This document shows positions 16,534 through 26,216 of a DNA stretch of 45,320 bases, piece by piece; the stretch's first letter is position 1; each line of letters opens with the position of its first letter. The notes under the pieces were generated by a model that was not told the origin of the DNA, made no database searches, and worked only from the letters and a program-made list of their open reading frames with translations. The position numbers and the translations under genes were made by a program. Origin of the DNA: Fidelibacterota bacterium (GTDB lineage: Bacteria; Fidelibacterota; Fidelibacteria; Fidelibacterales; Fidelibacteraceae); NCBI GenBank assembly GCA_028716785.1, contig JAQUPD010000017.1, positions 1-45,320 on the forward strand, given 5' to 3'.

Positions 16534-17037
16534 TCAGGTTAAAGTTTCAAATAATTCGTCAAGACCCCTCTGCTCTTTGGCTACGAGCACCGAACAGCGT
16601 GCTTTACGTAAAAGTAAGCCGAGTTCGTCATGAGAGATGTCTTGCCGAGATAAGCCGGGCTCGAGTTCCCCAATTATCAAAAGGTCAGCCTCCCACTCTT
16701 CGATCTTCTGGATTGCGATTTTATGGACGATGCCTTTCAATAATTCGGTTTCAAGATGAATTCCCTTGGAAGCGGCCAATTCTGTAATGTCTTGCAGATA
16801 ATCTTGACCGTCATCTTCCAGATCACTTTCGTAATCGACTTCTTCGATTTTTACAAATATACGAGCGCGCTCGAGCTGCTTGAGCAGTTCAGTGTTGACG
16901 ACATAAATTGCTTTGAGATCCGCTCCAGTAATTTTCGAAAGGATGATGCCGTACTTGGCAACCGAAATACATCCCTCTGAACCATCAGTCAGCAGAAGAA
17001 TTTTTGAAATTAGTCGTCCCGATTGCGTTTTAGGCAT
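16534..17037 (-). CDS. Universal stress protein (UspA-like)
   Basis: A cytoplasmic single-domain Usp-fold protein of about 167 residues. The first strand (RLISKILLLTDGSEG) and the last strand (KARCSVLVAKE) are typical. The ATP-binding loop expected as G-x2-G-x9-G-[ST] is not intact: the segment IGELEPGLSRQDISHDELG departs from it, so ATP binding is doubtful. A TTG five codons upstream would add MENER, but the ATG at 17037 overlaps the ATPase subunit D stop by eight bases, which fits operon coupling, so I prefer it. An AAAGG run sits directly before the ATG. Confidence 0.82.
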   Translation of the reverse strand: MPKTQSGRLISKILLLTDGSEGCISVAKYGIILSKITGADLKAIYVVNTELLKQLERARIFVKIEEVDYESDLEDDGQDYLQDITELAASKGIHLETELLKGIVHKIAIQKIEEWEADLLIIGELEPGLSRQDISHDELGLLLRKARCSVLVAKEQRGLDELFETLT

Positions 17038-17665
17038 CCTTTCGTTTTCCAAGGTGTTCTTTTATGTATTTCATCGAGGTAAGTGTTCCACGCTCGCTTT
17101 CTTCCAAAGAATCTGAAATAAATTTAATAGTTTCTTGGTAATCGGGAATAGCTATTTTTTCCAGGGCATTGACTCGCCGCTGGGTCTTGCGAACTTCCTG
17201 AGCCAGCCTTAAAAGAGAAACGCGCAATTCGGCAAAGTGTCCCATCACCTCGAGAATTTGTTTAAATCGGAAAATACTTTCGTCAACCCAGAATGACGAA
17301 TTACCGGCACTATAGTAAGGCGCATCATCCTCTATTTCAACCTCGACTTTTGGGATTGTCACACCCATTACTCGTAGATTGTAAATCTGGATATCCGATT
17401 CGATCCGAACTGCCCGCGCCATAGACTTGACCGTACTTTTTCCATCGGAAATAATGGCATTTTGAAGAGCACTATACGCTTCGCGCAAAGCCGTATCCAT
17501 TTTTTCGTGCGCCACAATCGCTTCATTGACCATTGGCATCAACTGTGAAACCAGCACCTGACGCTTCTGCTCTAAAAGTTCATAGCCTTCCTGGGCAAAG
17601 CTCAAGTCGCGCTTTAATTTGAGCAGATTACTTTTGGTCGGGACGAGTTTGATGCGGTTTGCCAT
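17030..17665 (-). CDS. atpD: V/A-type ATPase subunit D (central stalk)
   Basis: Central rotor-stalk subunit that turns inside the A3B3 head. The 211 residues form the expected long antiparallel coiled coil. The diagnostic N-terminus is LVPTKSNLLKLKRDL, followed by heptads around EGYELLEQKRQVLVSQLM, and the C-terminal helix includes KTQRRVNALEKIAIPDY. It is of normal length, thirteen bases after subunit B, and its stop overlaps the Usp-like gene. Confidence 0.95.
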   Translation of the reverse strand: MANRIKLVPTKSNLLKLKRDLSFAQEGYELLEQKRQVLVSQLMPMVNEAIVAHEKMDTALREAYSALQNAIISDGKSTVKSMARAVRIESDIQIYNLRVMGVTIPKVEVEIEDDAPYYSAGNSSFWVDESIFRFKQILEVMGHFAELRVSLLRLAQEVRKTQRRVNALEKIAIPDYQETIKFISDSLEESERGTLTSMKYIKEHLGKRKDA

Positions 17666-17677
17666 TTTACTAATTAT

Positions 17678-19120
17678 TTATTCATTTTCATTTTGGTAAT
17701 GGTGATACTGCTGGGCTTCTTCTTCAGTAATGCGTTGTAATTCTTCCCGCGGCAGGAGCGACAACATCTTCCAGCCTAAATCGAGGGTTTCATAAATCGA
17801 ACGATCATCGGTTTCTTTCTGAGCAATAAATTTGTTTTCCATAGCCAGACCGAATTTTAAGTAACTGTGGTCAACTGCACTGAGTTCTTCCTCACCAATG
17901 ACGGAAGCCAGAGCACGTACCTCCTTCACCCGGGCATAAGCCGCAAATAGCTGGCTGGCTAAATGCGCGTGATCGGCGCGGGTCAAACCTTCCCCAATTC
18001 CATCTTTCATCAGACGCGAAAGAGAAGGTAAAAGGGCGATCGGCGGATAAATTCCCTGCTGGAAAAGTTCGCGATCCAGAACGATTTGTCCTTCGGTAAT
18101 ATATCCCGTCAAATCGGGAATAGGATGCGAAATATCATCATTCGGCATCGAGAGGATGGGAACTTGAGTAATCGAACCGGTTGAGTTATCTACCATTCCG
18201 GCGCGTTCGTAAAGCGAAGCCAGGTCGGAGTATAGATAGCCAGGATAACTTTTGCGGGACGGAATTTCACCGCGGGCAATCGAAATTTCTCGCAATGCCT
18301 CACAATAGTTGGTCATATCGGTCATAACCACCAGCACTTGCATATTTTCATGAAAGGCTAAATATTCAGCCATAGTCAAAGCCGAACGCGGCGTGATCAG
18401 GCGTTCAACCGACGGAGCATCAGCCAATGACAGAAACATTACGACATTCTCCAGAACGCCGGCATCCCGGAAATTATCTATGAAGTATTGAGCAATGTCG
18501 TGCTTGATGCCCATCGCGGCAAAGACAATGGCAAAGGATACCTCGCGTCCTACAATTTTAGCTTGACGAACAATTTGAGCCGTCAAACGATCGTGTGATA
18601 AGCCTGGGCCAGAAAATAGCGGCAGTTTCTGTCCATTGACCAGAGTGTTCATCCCGTCAATAGCTGAAATCCCCGTCTGAATAAAAGTAGTTGGATATGT
18701 CCGGGCGGTTGGATTTATAGATTCACCGTTGGCGTCCCAGAATTCATTAGTCAAGGGCTCCGGTCCGCCGTCAATTGGGCGTCCCAAACCATCGAAGATT
18801 CGCCCGAGCATTTCTTGGGTGACGGGAATGCGCAAAGGCGCGCCGTGAAACCGCACTGCTGTTCCTGTTAACGATAAACCGGTAGTGCCTTCGAAAACCT
18901 GAATAACAGCGGCGGATTGGTTGGCTTCCAGCACCTGGCCAATGCGAGGTTCACCACGTTCGTCCCGAATTTCGACTAATTCATTATAGCCAACATTATG
19001 GATATTTTCGATACAAATTAATGGCCCGGCGACTTCTTGAATTCCAATATATTCCCGGTATTTCAAGAGTTCAGCCTGGTCATATTTATTCATTTCATTA
19101 ATTTTTTTGATCTGGGACAT
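17678..19120 (-). CDS. atpB: V/A-type ATPase subunit B (regulatory, non-catalytic)
   Basis: Non-catalytic nucleotide-binding subunit alternating with A in the head. The 480 residues have the beta-barrel N-terminus ([20 protein letters not shown]). The degenerate P-loop region [14 protein letters not shown] lacks the GKT of catalytic subunits. The Walker B region precedes [15 protein letters not shown]. The [22 protein letters not shown] block is the B-subunit signature and is complete. It lies between A and D with short gaps. Confidence 0.97.
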   Translation of the reverse strand: MSQIKKINEMNKYDQAELLKYREYIGIQEVAGPLICIENIHNVGYNELVEIRDERGEPRIGQVLEANQSAAVIQVFEGTTGLSLTGTAVRFHGAPLRIPVTQEMLGRIFDGLGRPIDGGPEPLTNEFWDANGESINPTARTYPTTFIQTGISAIDGMNTLVNGQKLPLFSGPGLSHDRLTAQIVRQAKIVGREVSFAIVFAAMGIKHDIAQYFIDNFRDAGVLENVVMFLSLADAPSVERLITPRSALTMAEYLAFHENMQVLVVMTDMTNYCEALREISIARGEIPSRKSYPGYLYSDLASLYERAGMVDNSTGSITQVPILSMPNDDISHPIPDLTGYITEGQIVLDRELFQQGIYPPIALLPSLSRLMKDGIGEGLTRADHAHLASQLFAAYARVKEVRALASVIGEEELSAVDHSYLKFGLAMENKFIAQKETDDRSIYETLDLGWKMLSLLPREELQRITEEEAQQYHHYQNENE

Positions 19121-19132
19121 TCGATTATAACC

Positions 19133-20899
19133 TTAAAAATTTGGGCGGCTAAGGCTGGCTAATTCCTGGGTCATATTAGCCAAGATTTGATCTAATTTAT
19201 CAATCTCATCATTGGAAATTTCATATTTCATATTCTTTATAGCACGAAAGGTTTTAGTGCGTTTAACCTTATAAAGAGTAGCGCCATGTCTGAGGACATC
19301 GGCCGATATCCGATAAAATGATACGATGATGCGAAGCATTTTCGCCTGTTTTTGAACAGTGGAATAGGTATCGATCTGGTCGTAAGCCGATTGCTGGAGA
19401 AAGACATTTTTGAAAAGGGTACAGACTTCCAGAATGAGACGTTGAGACTCTGGTAGAACATCCGCACCGACTAATTTGACGACCTGTTGAAGTTTAGCTT
19501 CTTTCTGGAGAAGATCAAGCATTTCCTGTCGCAACTCAGCCCAATCCGGATCGGCTTTCTCCTGCCACCAGGCAGTCACCATTTCGACATAATCGGAATA
19601 AGAATCGAGCCAGGAAATTGCCGGATAATGGCGCGCATTAGCCAGATCGCGATCAAGCGCCAGAAAATTGCGGACGAAACGCTTGGTATGTTGAGTAACC
19701 GGTTCCGAGAAATCACCACCGGGCGGTGAAATAGCGCCCACGATGGTAACCGAGCCGTTTTCCTGGTTGAGAGTTTCGAAATAACCGGCGCGCTCGTAAA
19801 ATTCAGCTAAGCGAGTTGGCAAATAAGCTGGGAAACCTTCTTCGGCTGGCATTTCTTCCATACGGCCAGACAATTCGCGCAAAGCTTCCGCCCAGCGCGA
19901 AGTTGAGTCAGCCATAACGGCGACGTGATAACCCATATCACGAAAATATTCGGCAATGGTGATGCCGGTGTAAATTGAAGCCTCACGTGCGGCAACTGGC
20001 ATATTGGAAGTATTGGCAATCAGTACGGTGCGTTCCATTAGCGGTTGCCCGGTGCGCGGATCAATTAATTGAGGAAATTCAGTTAGGACATCAGTCATTT
20101 CGTTGCCGCGCTCACCACAGCCAATATAGACGACGACATCGGCATCTGACCACTTGGCGATCTGGTGTTCAACCATAGTTTTACCGGTACCAAATCCACC
20201 CGGAATAGCGACTGTGCCACCTTTGGCAATCGGGAAAAGGGTATCAATAACGCGCTGTCCGGTTATAATCGGTTGACTGGTGGACAAACGGTTTTTAATT
20301 GGTCGTGGCTGACGCACTGGCCAGCGCTGAAAAAGGGACAATGTTCGCCGGACTTGACCATTTTCGATGACACAAATTTTATCTTCGATGCGATATTCTC
20401 CCGGGGGCGCAATGCTGATGACTTTGCCGGAAATGTTTGGCGGAACTAATATTTTTTGGGTAATGGAAACCGTTTCCTTTACTGTCCCGATTATCTGACC
20501 ACTATTAACGATTGTACCGGGACTCACAACCGGTTCGAATGACCATTTTTTATTACGATCAAGGGCAGGAGCTTTTATGCCACGATGAATATATTGATCG
20601 GAAACCTTCTTGATTTCCGTCAGTGGACGTTGAACACCGTCGTATATAGTGCCGATAAGACCAGGTCCGAGTTCAACTGAAAGGGGCATTCCAGAACCGT
20701 ACACTTCTACTCCGGGCGTTAAACCGGTAGTATCTTCATAAACTTGAATGATGATTTGATTGCCGTGAAGCCGCACAACTTCGCCGATCAGGCGTTCGGT
20801 TCCAACCTCGACAAATTCGAGCATCTGAACCTTAGCATTTGCGATTGCATGAACAACTGGTCCCAAAACGCGGGTGACTTTTCCAATAACTATTGCCAC
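19133..20899 (-). CDS. atpA: V/A-type ATPase catalytic subunit A
   Basis: Catalytic subunit that hydrolyses or makes ATP in the A3B3 head. The 588 residues include the bulge insertion typical of V/A types (about 110-190). The Walker A motif is GGFGTGKT (234-241), the arginine and Glu region is [12 protein letters not shown], and [14 protein letters not shown] is the Walker B/catalytic segment. The start is GTG with an AGAGGT ribosome site five bases upstream. Everything needed for catalysis is present. It follows subunit E by twelve bases. Confidence 0.97.
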   Translation of the reverse strand: MAIVIGKVTRVLGPVVHAIANAKVQMLEFVEVGTERLIGEVVRLHGNQIIIQVYEDTTGLTPGVEVYGSGMPLSVELGPGLIGTIYDGVQRPLTEIKKVSDQYIHRGIKAPALDRNKKWSFEPVVSPGTIVNSGQIIGTVKETVSITQKILVPPNISGKVISIAPPGEYRIEDKICVIENGQVRRTLSLFQRWPVRQPRPIKNRLSTSQPIITGQRVIDTLFPIAKGGTVAIPGGFGTGKTMVEHQIAKWSDADVVVYIGCGERGNEMTDVLTEFPQLIDPRTGQPLMERTVLIANTSNMPVAAREASIYTGITIAEYFRDMGYHVAVMADSTSRWAEALRELSGRMEEMPAEEGFPAYLPTRLAEFYERAGYFETLNQENGSVTIVGAISPPGGDFSEPVTQHTKRFVRNFLALDRDLANARHYPAISWLDSYSDYVEMVTAWWQEKADPDWAELRQEMLDLLQKEAKLQQVVKLVGADVLPESQRLILEVCTLFKNVFLQQSAYDQIDTYSTVQKQAKMLRIIVSFYRISADVLRHGATLYKVKRTKTFRAIKNMKYEISNDEIDKLDQILANMTQELASLSRPNF

Positions 20900-20911
20900 C
20901 GTTTACCTCTT

Positions 20912-21535
20912 TTAATTATTTTCCGAGAATTTCTGCATAATTTCCCAGTGATATTTTTCCAGGACACGCTGAACATAACGGGATAAGCGGTTATCGAATC
21001 GCCTCCGCTTATCTGCCGAATAAAGAATGACCCCCGGCTCATTGAGAACCACAGGCTCCAGTTCAAGGTGCACCGGTGGATTAAAAGATGCCTCAATTGA
21101 TCTAAGAAATTCATCGGTTAGGATGGTGTGCTCTCGATCGCCAGCGCTAATGAGAATGTGATCAACTCCCAAGCCAACAACTCCTTCCATAATTAGCTCT
21201 TTCAGCAATTGGGCATATTCAGGAGATTGGCGCAAAGCAAATAAACGTTCTTCAAATTGACGCCGAATTTCGGCAGTGATTAAAAGTCGTGATTGCAAAT
21301 TCAATTTTTTGATTTCAAGATTGGTTTGAGCCGCTGATCGCTGGCGAATTTTCTCGGCATTTTGCTGGGCTTTACTGATAATTCCGGCGCGAATTTTTTC
21401 CGCCTCTTGGCGGGCACGGTGAGCAATTTGGGCTTGCTCGCGGCTGGCAGACTGGCGGATGGCTTCAATTTCAGCATCCGACATCTGACGAATTTCAGCT
21501 ACAATGGCTTCCAGAGTGGCGTTTTTATCAGGCAT
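20912..21535 (-). CDS. atpE: V/A-type ATPase subunit E (peripheral stalk)
   Basis: Peripheral-stalk subunit of 207 residues. The first 100 residues are a charged alanine/glutamine-rich helix (KIRAGIISKAQQNAEKIRQR) forming a right-handed coiled coil with the H/G subunit. A globular C-terminal domain (IEASFNPPVHLELEPV to YSADKRRRFDNRLSRYV) caps the head. Length and layout are normal. It sits between F and A, a position that differs from the common K-E-C-F archaeal order. Confidence 0.9.
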   Translation of the reverse strand: MPDKNATLEAIVAEIRQMSDAEIEAIRQSASREQAQIAHRARQEAEKIRAGIISKAQQNAEKIRQRSAAQTNLEIKKLNLQSRLLITAEIRRQFEERLFALRQSPEYAQLLKELIMEGVVGLGVDHILISAGDREHTILTDEFLRSIEASFNPPVHLELEPVVLNEPGVILYSADKRRRFDNRLSRYVQRVLEKYHWEIMQKFSENN

Positions 21536-21541
21536 AATTCC

Positions 21542-21850
21542 TCATTCTAACCGAACACCAACCGCAGCTTGGACAACATCTCGCACTGAAATACGGTCTT
21601 CCAGTGGGCCAAGGCGATCAGGGATTTCAACAATCAACGGATAAGGGCTATGATAAAAATAAGCATTGACCTCTTCCCGAATCATTGTAGCAACGCGCTC
21701 GGTAATTATAATGATGCCGATATCTTCGCGCTCCATAGTTTCATCCAATACGCCTCGGGCAGAAGCCGCATCGTGAACCACAATTCCATCCACGCCTGCT
21801 AGGCTGAATCCCAAAACAGTCTCTTCGTCACCAATCACGAAAAATTTCAC
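21542..21850 (-). CDS. atpF: V/A-type ATPase subunit F (central stalk)
   Basis: A small central-stalk subunit of 102 residues that binds D and modulates rotation. The start MKFFVIGDEETVLGFSLAG and the IGIIIITERVATMI segment are diagnostic. The C-terminus (PYPLIVEIPDRLGPLEDRISVRDVV) is the regulatory helix. The gene is between K and E with short gaps. Confidence 0.92.
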   Translation of the reverse strand: MKFFVIGDEETVLGFSLAGVDGIVVHDAASARGVLDETMEREDIGIIIITERVATMIREEVNAYFYHSPYPLIVEIPDRLGPLEDRISVRDVVQAAVGVRLE

Positions 21851-21865
21851 AACATCTCCGGCAAA

Positions 21866-22267
21866 TTACAATTTTCCGAGAATCATAATGGCTACAATCA
21901 ATCCGTAAATAGCGATACCTTCTGCCAGACCGACAAAAATTAGAGCGCTACCGGACAATTCTGGTTTTTCGCCAATTGTGCCCATAGCCGCGGTACCAAT
22001 ATTGCCAACGGCAATGGCGGCTCCGATCGAACCAATGCCAACTGCCAGAGCGGCGGCAATAAAACCAAATTTGATCGTATCGGAATCGCGAGCCGTATTC
22101 GGAGCAACTTCGACTGCGGTTTCAGTGCTCTCTACTACACTCGTCGCGGTTTCTTCCGGAGTTTGTGCGAAAGCCTTCAGCACCAGTAGTGAAGTTCCGA
22201 AAATTGCCACGAAACCCAGCGTAATCACAATTGTCAGCATTTTTTTAAAAGATTTGATTTTTAACAT
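21866..22267 (-). CDS. ntpK: V/A-type ATPase proteolipid subunit K (c-ring) with N-terminal extension
   Basis: Rotor-ring subunit carrying the ion. Its C-terminal 70 residues form one helical hairpin: IKFGFIAAALAVGIGSIGAA, the loop GEKPEL, then FVGLAEGIAIYGLIVAIMI. The ion-binding carboxylate is Glu116. It is unusual in having about 60 extra residues ahead. They form a hydrophobic helix (TIVITLGFVAIFGTSLLVL) ending AFAQ like a cleavable signal, plus an acidic/Thr-rich linker of about 30 residues. Either a signal peptide is removed or each protomer has three helices. Whether it moves protons or sodium cannot be settled; the ion-site glutamine of sodium-type rings is not obvious in helix 1. Confidence 0.93.
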   Translation of the reverse strand: MLKIKSFKKMLTIVITLGFVAIFGTSLLVLKAFAQTPEETATSVVESTETAVEVAPNTARDSDTIKFGFIAAALAVGIGSIGAAIAVGNIGTAAMGTIGEKPELSGSALIFVGLAEGIAIYGLIVAIMILGKL

Positions 22268-22314
22268 ATTTGTATTACCTCCGCAAATTTATTTTTCATA
22301 TTACGAGAGAATAT

Positions 22315-24291
22315 TTACTCCAGGTTGGGATTCTCTCTGATTGGTTGATACTTAACCCTTGCCGGACGGAAAAAGCGATTGAAAAATTCATAAAATTCCA
22401 GACGAATTGCCTGGATGGTTACTACTAGTCCTTCCAGAGCAATGATGAAAATATTGCCTAAAATTAGAATTAAGAGAGAAGCTACCCCACTTAATTTGCC
22501 ACTCACCATATCTGAAAGAGCGAATATGGCAATAAATAATCCGGCATGGGCTAATCCAAACGCTCCCACACGGATGAAAGAAACCGTATTAGCCAAAAAT
22601 CCCAGCACAATCTCAAGCATTTCTACAAGCGAATGCATTATCCCGGTGACAACTCCCGAATTATATAGACGCCGGTTTTTGCGGATTAAATTAAGGATTG
22701 GTTCTCGGAAGAAAAGGAGCAGAGCGCAAGCCACAAAGAGATAGATCACAATAAGGCTAACTCCTCCACTAGTTTTCGTGAGTACCAGACGACTTACCAA
22801 TACGATGCCGCACCAATAGAGAATGCCGCTCAGTAAACCGGCTTTGTCAAAAATATAATCGAGAATTCTACCACTACGGATGCCATTTATCAAATTTATA
22901 ATAATCGAGGCGGTTATCATCCCGGCACCAACGTAGATAACAACTTTGAACAATTGGTTGATGTCATTCATCGGTTTCATCCAAATGGTTGGAAATAAAT
23001 CTTCGATCCCGAAAAAACTACCGAATAGAAAACCGAAAATAATACTGGAACCACCGGCGTAGAGGAGTAAATAGCCGGCAGATTTGAATGTATCTTTGCG
23101 ACTTTTTAACATCAATACTAAGCCAAGCAATGCCAAGACCAAGCCGTGCCCAATGTCTCCAAACATTATTCCGAACATCAAAAGAAAGCTTATACCAAAC
23201 ACCGGTGTTGGATCAATGGTCTGATACTTCGGCAGACCATAGACCGAAGTCAGCATCTCGAACGGTTTGAAAAAGGCGGGGTTATTCAATTTGACCGGGA
23301 CTTCCACACTACCATTTTTGACGGCTTCATGCGATTCAGCCGGTATCAGGTCAACGATAGCCCGATTTTGGGTGGCTTTCTGCAATTCTTTGACAAAAAC
23401 CTCCTTGCGACTATCCGGCAACCAGCCCGAAAAAAGACAGGTCTTTTCAGTGCGGCGGAAGAAATGTAACATCCGGCCTTGAACTTGTTCCTGACGAATA
23501 CGCAGGTAAACGCCGATTAGGAGCGCGCGATGGCGATTGACTACCGCCTGAAATTTTTCCTCGGCGTCACGCAGTTGTTCATTGAGATCGTTCAGTTCTT
23601 TTTCGAGTTTTTCAATTGATTCGGTGGCGAGACTGGGCAATTCTTTTTCAATTTTGGTCGGCTGGAAACCGCTGGCTTTGAGAGCCACCTGAAGAACTTC
23701 GGCATCGCGTTTGAGAACGATTGCCACCAGTGAGGTCATTCCTTTCTGTCTCCCGATCGGTAGAATTACATGCAGAGTAGCAGATAATTGTTCTTCCAGT
23801 AGCGGTAGGTTATTGTCGGGGATTTCGCCTGTTTCAATAGCAAGATAGGAATAGTCACCCGGCATTTGAAGGGCTTTGCCGAGACCGGGAAAGCGATCGT
23901 AGCGGGTTTTGATTTCATTGAGACGCTGAAATTCCTTTTGCAGGCTGTCGCGCCTCTGACTAACTGATTCGATTTCAGCAATGGCAGTTTCGAGACTATG
24001 ATCAATTTCCATCCAATCACCGCTTAGCGGTTGAAAGTTATGGAGTTGGTCGGTTAATTTAAGGGTTTTAACTAACCCTTCCACTTTTTCCCGACGGGCT
24101 TGAGATTGAGAGGATTCTTCCGTTGAATATGTTCGTGCGAGGTCTTTGATCCAAGGATTAGTTTGGGCGGCATCCACAATTTGCAAATCGCCCTGATGTA
24201 TAATCATGCGGACAACCTTGGGCGTATATTTGTCGGGAAAGAGCGCATTGACCAAAAGCATTTTTTCTGGGAAAAACATCTTTATCCTCAA
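22315..24291 (-). CDS. ntpI: V/A-type ATPase subunit I (stator a subunit)
   Basis: Membrane stator subunit that provides the ion half-channels. The 658 residues split into a cytoplasmic N-terminal half (1-320, with coiled coils such as EKELNDLNEQLRDAEEKF) and a membrane half. The membrane half begins PFEMLTSVYGLPKYQTIDPTP, typical of the family, and continues with FGIMFGDIGHGLV. The functional Arg is expected in the helix NTVSFIRVGAFGLAHAGL. It starts by a four-base overlap with subunit C (ATGA), so the two are coupled. Confidence 0.95.
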   Translation of the reverse strand: MRIKMFFPEKMLLVNALFPDKYTPKVVRMIIHQGDLQIVDAAQTNPWIKDLARTYSTEESSQSQARREKVEGLVKTLKLTDQLHNFQPLSGDWMEIDHSLETAIAEIESVSQRRDSLQKEFQRLNEIKTRYDRFPGLGKALQMPGDYSYLAIETGEIPDNNLPLLEEQLSATLHVILPIGRQKGMTSLVAIVLKRDAEVLQVALKASGFQPTKIEKELPSLATESIEKLEKELNDLNEQLRDAEEKFQAVVNRHRALLIGVYLRIRQEQVQGRMLHFFRRTEKTCLFSGWLPDSRKEVFVKELQKATQNRAIVDLIPAESHEAVKNGSVEVPVKLNNPAFFKPFEMLTSVYGLPKYQTIDPTPVFGISFLLMFGIMFGDIGHGLVLALLGLVLMLKSRKDTFKSAGYLLLYAGGSSIIFGFLFGSFFGIEDLFPTIWMKPMNDINQLFKVVIYVGAGMITASIIINLINGIRSGRILDYIFDKAGLLSGILYWCGIVLVSRLVLTKTSGGVSLIVIYLFVACALLLFFREPILNLIRKNRRLYNSGVVTGIMHSLVEMLEIVLGFLANTVSFIRVGAFGLAHAGLFIAIFALSDMVSGKLSGVASLLILILGNIFIIALEGLVVTIQAIRLEFYEFFNRFFRPARVKYQPIRENPNLE

Positions 24292-25319
24292 TATACCAAT
24301 TTATTTAAAACCGCCTGCGGAGCTAATTTATAATATTTAGCATTTATTAATGTGCAGAGATTCCGGGTTTCGATATGAACGAGATAGTAGTAGCCAATTG
24401 TGGAGGCGATAGAAAGCGGATTTTCCAGAAAAAGGCGGTTAGCCTCATGAAAAAGCGCCTGATTGAGAAATTGCTCTAAGCGCTCAAGGGCAGTAAGCTG
24501 ATCACGTTCCTGCGCAGTAATGGGCGTTAATCCCGGTAATATTTTTTCCAGCCCGTCTTCGATTGAGCCGGTAGTAATCATTTTTCGGAGAGTAGCATAA
24601 GGCAAACGATAGCCGTTGGGTATTAAACTTGTCTCGGTGGCTTTTATTTGAGACTGGTAATACTTGCGGATACGGGCGATCCAGTCCAGATTTTTTAGAT
24701 CAATTTCGATGCCGACCATTCGTCTTACTATATGTTGATCGGTTTTATTCAATAAAGCAGTCAGGTCCCAAATGGACTGATACAGACTTTTATCAATGGC
24801 AACTTCAATTTCAAAAAGGCTCTTGCTTCGGTCGAAACCTTTAGCGGCTTTCAGGAAAGCTTCATAAAACGGTAGCTGATTGATATAAGAGGCAAATTGG
24901 GTTAAATCCTCCGCAGTCAGCATTTTTGTAATCGGCAGAACTGCCAAGCCGGTGCATTCGATAATATTACTGACATTCTGATCGGATTTTTGCCAAGCCC
25001 TGAGAACAGTTTTGACGTTTTCAGCATCAATTCTTGAGAGCATTAAAGCCATAATGTCCCGAGCTGGTCCGCGACTGGAGTACTTCAAATCAAGTATCTG
25101 ACGGGCTTTCTCTTGAATTAATAACCGCTCTAAAGCTTCAATCGAATAATCATGAAGGTTTTCGAAACTGAGACGATTTTTATAGCGGGTTAAGAGATTA
25201 AGCATTTCCGGTAAATCAGTTGCGGCGGCTAAAGCCTTATAAGAGGAAGCAGAAAGCAAGGCGGAGCGTCGTGTCCGGACGCGAGCATTTACCAGTCCGT
25301 AAGTGCTAACAGCACTCAT
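24288..25319 (-). CDS. atpC: V/A-type ATPase subunit C (d/AC39-like)
   Basis: A funnel-shaped subunit joining the c-ring to the central stalk. The 343 residues are helical, with three pseudo-repeats. The YGLVNARVRTRRSALLS beginning and the IEIDLKNLDWIARIRKYY segment are characteristic of the AC39 family. Its ATG overlaps the H subunit stop by one base (TAATG) and its stop overlaps subunit I. Its position near the promoter, ahead of I, is unusual. Confidence 0.9.
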   Translation of the reverse strand: MSAVSTYGLVNARVRTRRSALLSASSYKALAAATDLPEMLNLLTRYKNRLSFENLHDYSIEALERLLIQEKARQILDLKYSSRGPARDIMALMLSRIDAENVKTVLRAWQKSDQNVSNIIECTGLAVLPITKMLTAEDLTQFASYINQLPFYEAFLKAAKGFDRSKSLFEIEVAIDKSLYQSIWDLTALLNKTDQHIVRRMVGIEIDLKNLDWIARIRKYYQSQIKATETSLIPNGYRLPYATLRKMITTGSIEDGLEKILPGLTPITAQERDQLTALERLEQFLNQALFHEANRLFLENPLSIASTIGYYYLVHIETRNLCTLINAKYYKLAPQAVLNKLVY

Positions 25320-25642
25320 TAGGCGACCTTTTTGCCGATTGGAAGGGTTTGAAAAAGGAAATCCACGGCAGCGGCGATTTCAGCATGGTATTTATTGAAA
25401 ATGTCGTTTTGTTGCGTTCGAGCAGCATTTAAAAGCTCGGTGTGTTGGCGTTCAGCTTCAGATTTGGCGGTCGTAATAAGCGCTTCAGCTTCCTGTAATG
25501 CCAATTGGCGAGCGGTTTCAATGGTTTTTTGGGCTTCAATCTGAGCGGCTTCTGCGTCACGACGGGCTTGAAGACGAGCGCTCTCTATTCGTTCGCGGGC
25601 AGATTTCTCTTCATCTATTATTACCTGAATAATCTCTTTCAT
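25319..25642 (-). CDS. V/A-type ATPase subunit H (G-like peripheral stalk), first gene of the operon
   Basis: A 107-residue, almost entirely helical, Ala/Glu/Gln-rich protein. It starts MKEIIQVIIDEEKSARERIE and continues in hendecad-like repeats typical of the peripheral-stalk subunit that pairs with E. By analogy with archaeal AhaH/NtpF it is short and first in the operon. The divergent interval to the antiporter gene holds the operon's control region. Confidence 0.8.
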   Translation of the reverse strand: MKEIIQVIIDEEKSARERIESARLQARRDAEAAQIEAQKTIETARQLALQEAEALITTAKSEAERQHTELLNAARTQQNDIFNKYHAEIAAAVDFLFQTLPIGKKVA

Positions 25643-25659
25643 GTTAACCTCAAGTGTCT

Positions 25660-25705
25660 GCCGGTTTAGATATCCAGGCTATCATTGATAAGTTTGTAAA
25701 CCGGC
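25660..25705 (-). promoter_or_regulatory. Inverted repeat in the ATPase operon leader
   Basis: Nine-base arms GCCGGTTTA and TAAACCGGC enclose 28 bases that themselves contain TATC-ATT-GATA. It begins 18 bases upstream of the first ATPase gene, so it could be a leader hairpin masking the ribosome site or an operator for a dimeric repressor. Confidence 0.45.
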
Positions 25706-25967
25706 TTAAATACTATTCAAGCTGACATTTTCAAATAATTTCACAAAATATAATTTAGTCAAAATTAAGTTTATTACTAAACTATATCTTTTAGGTAAGT
25801 AGGTGAATAAATCACTTTTAAATCAGAAGAGCTATGGCAAAGAAAAAGTAAAAATCAAATACCATATTATTTTCAGCCTCCCAGTTACCCATGACCACTT
25901 TCCACCTTGCAGGGTGCTTAGACTGTTCATAGAATGGCATATAAAACTTGAATTGACATTATTCATT

Positions 25968-25997
25968 TTGATTTTAATTGTATTTTTCTTATATAGT
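25968..25997 (+). promoter_or_regulatory. Likely promoter of the cation antiporter gene
   Basis: TTGATT (25968-25973), an 18-base spacer and TATAGT (25992-25997). The transcript would have a leader of a little over 200 bases that includes the inverted repeat at 26043. Confidence 0.4.
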
Positions 25998-26042
25998 GAA
26001 GTGTTTTATTTCATCAAATAGTGATAAGATATTTAAATATTC

Positions 26043-26067
26043 GTATGCTATAAATTTAATAGCATAC
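26043..26067 (+). promoter_or_regulatory. Perfect inverted repeat in the antiporter leader
   Basis: GTATGCTAT and ATAGCATAC, nine-base arms around AAATTTA. It lacks a following T-run, so it reads as an operator or leader hairpin rather than a terminator. It lies about 40 bases after the proposed promoter. Confidence 0.5.
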
Positions 26068-26216
26068 CAGATCTGCGGGGTTAAGGTTACAATCAATAAT
26101 AGCGAAAAATGTTGAATATAAAACCTCATTCGTCAAAAAGCATTTACCTATCAGCTGAAAAAAAATTGCGCGGAATTTTAACTCTTCCAAGTTTACTCTT
26201 TGAGTGAGGAAAATTC

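Larger units (their letters stand above)
25643..26216. other. Divergent control region between the ATPase operon and the antiporter gene
   Basis: About 570 AT-rich bases without a convincing gene. One open frame of 72 codons on the plus strand (25803-26021) has low-complexity hydrophobic content, no ribosome site and no recognised family, and I do not call it. The interval contains two inverted repeats and a likely rightward promoter, listed separately. I found no clear promoter for the leftward operon. Confidence 0.5.

Noticed and set aside
25803-26021. 72-codon plus-strand open frame between the ATPase operon and the antiporter gene
   Set aside because: No ribosome site, low-complexity hydrophobic end and overlap with the promoter; not supported as a gene.
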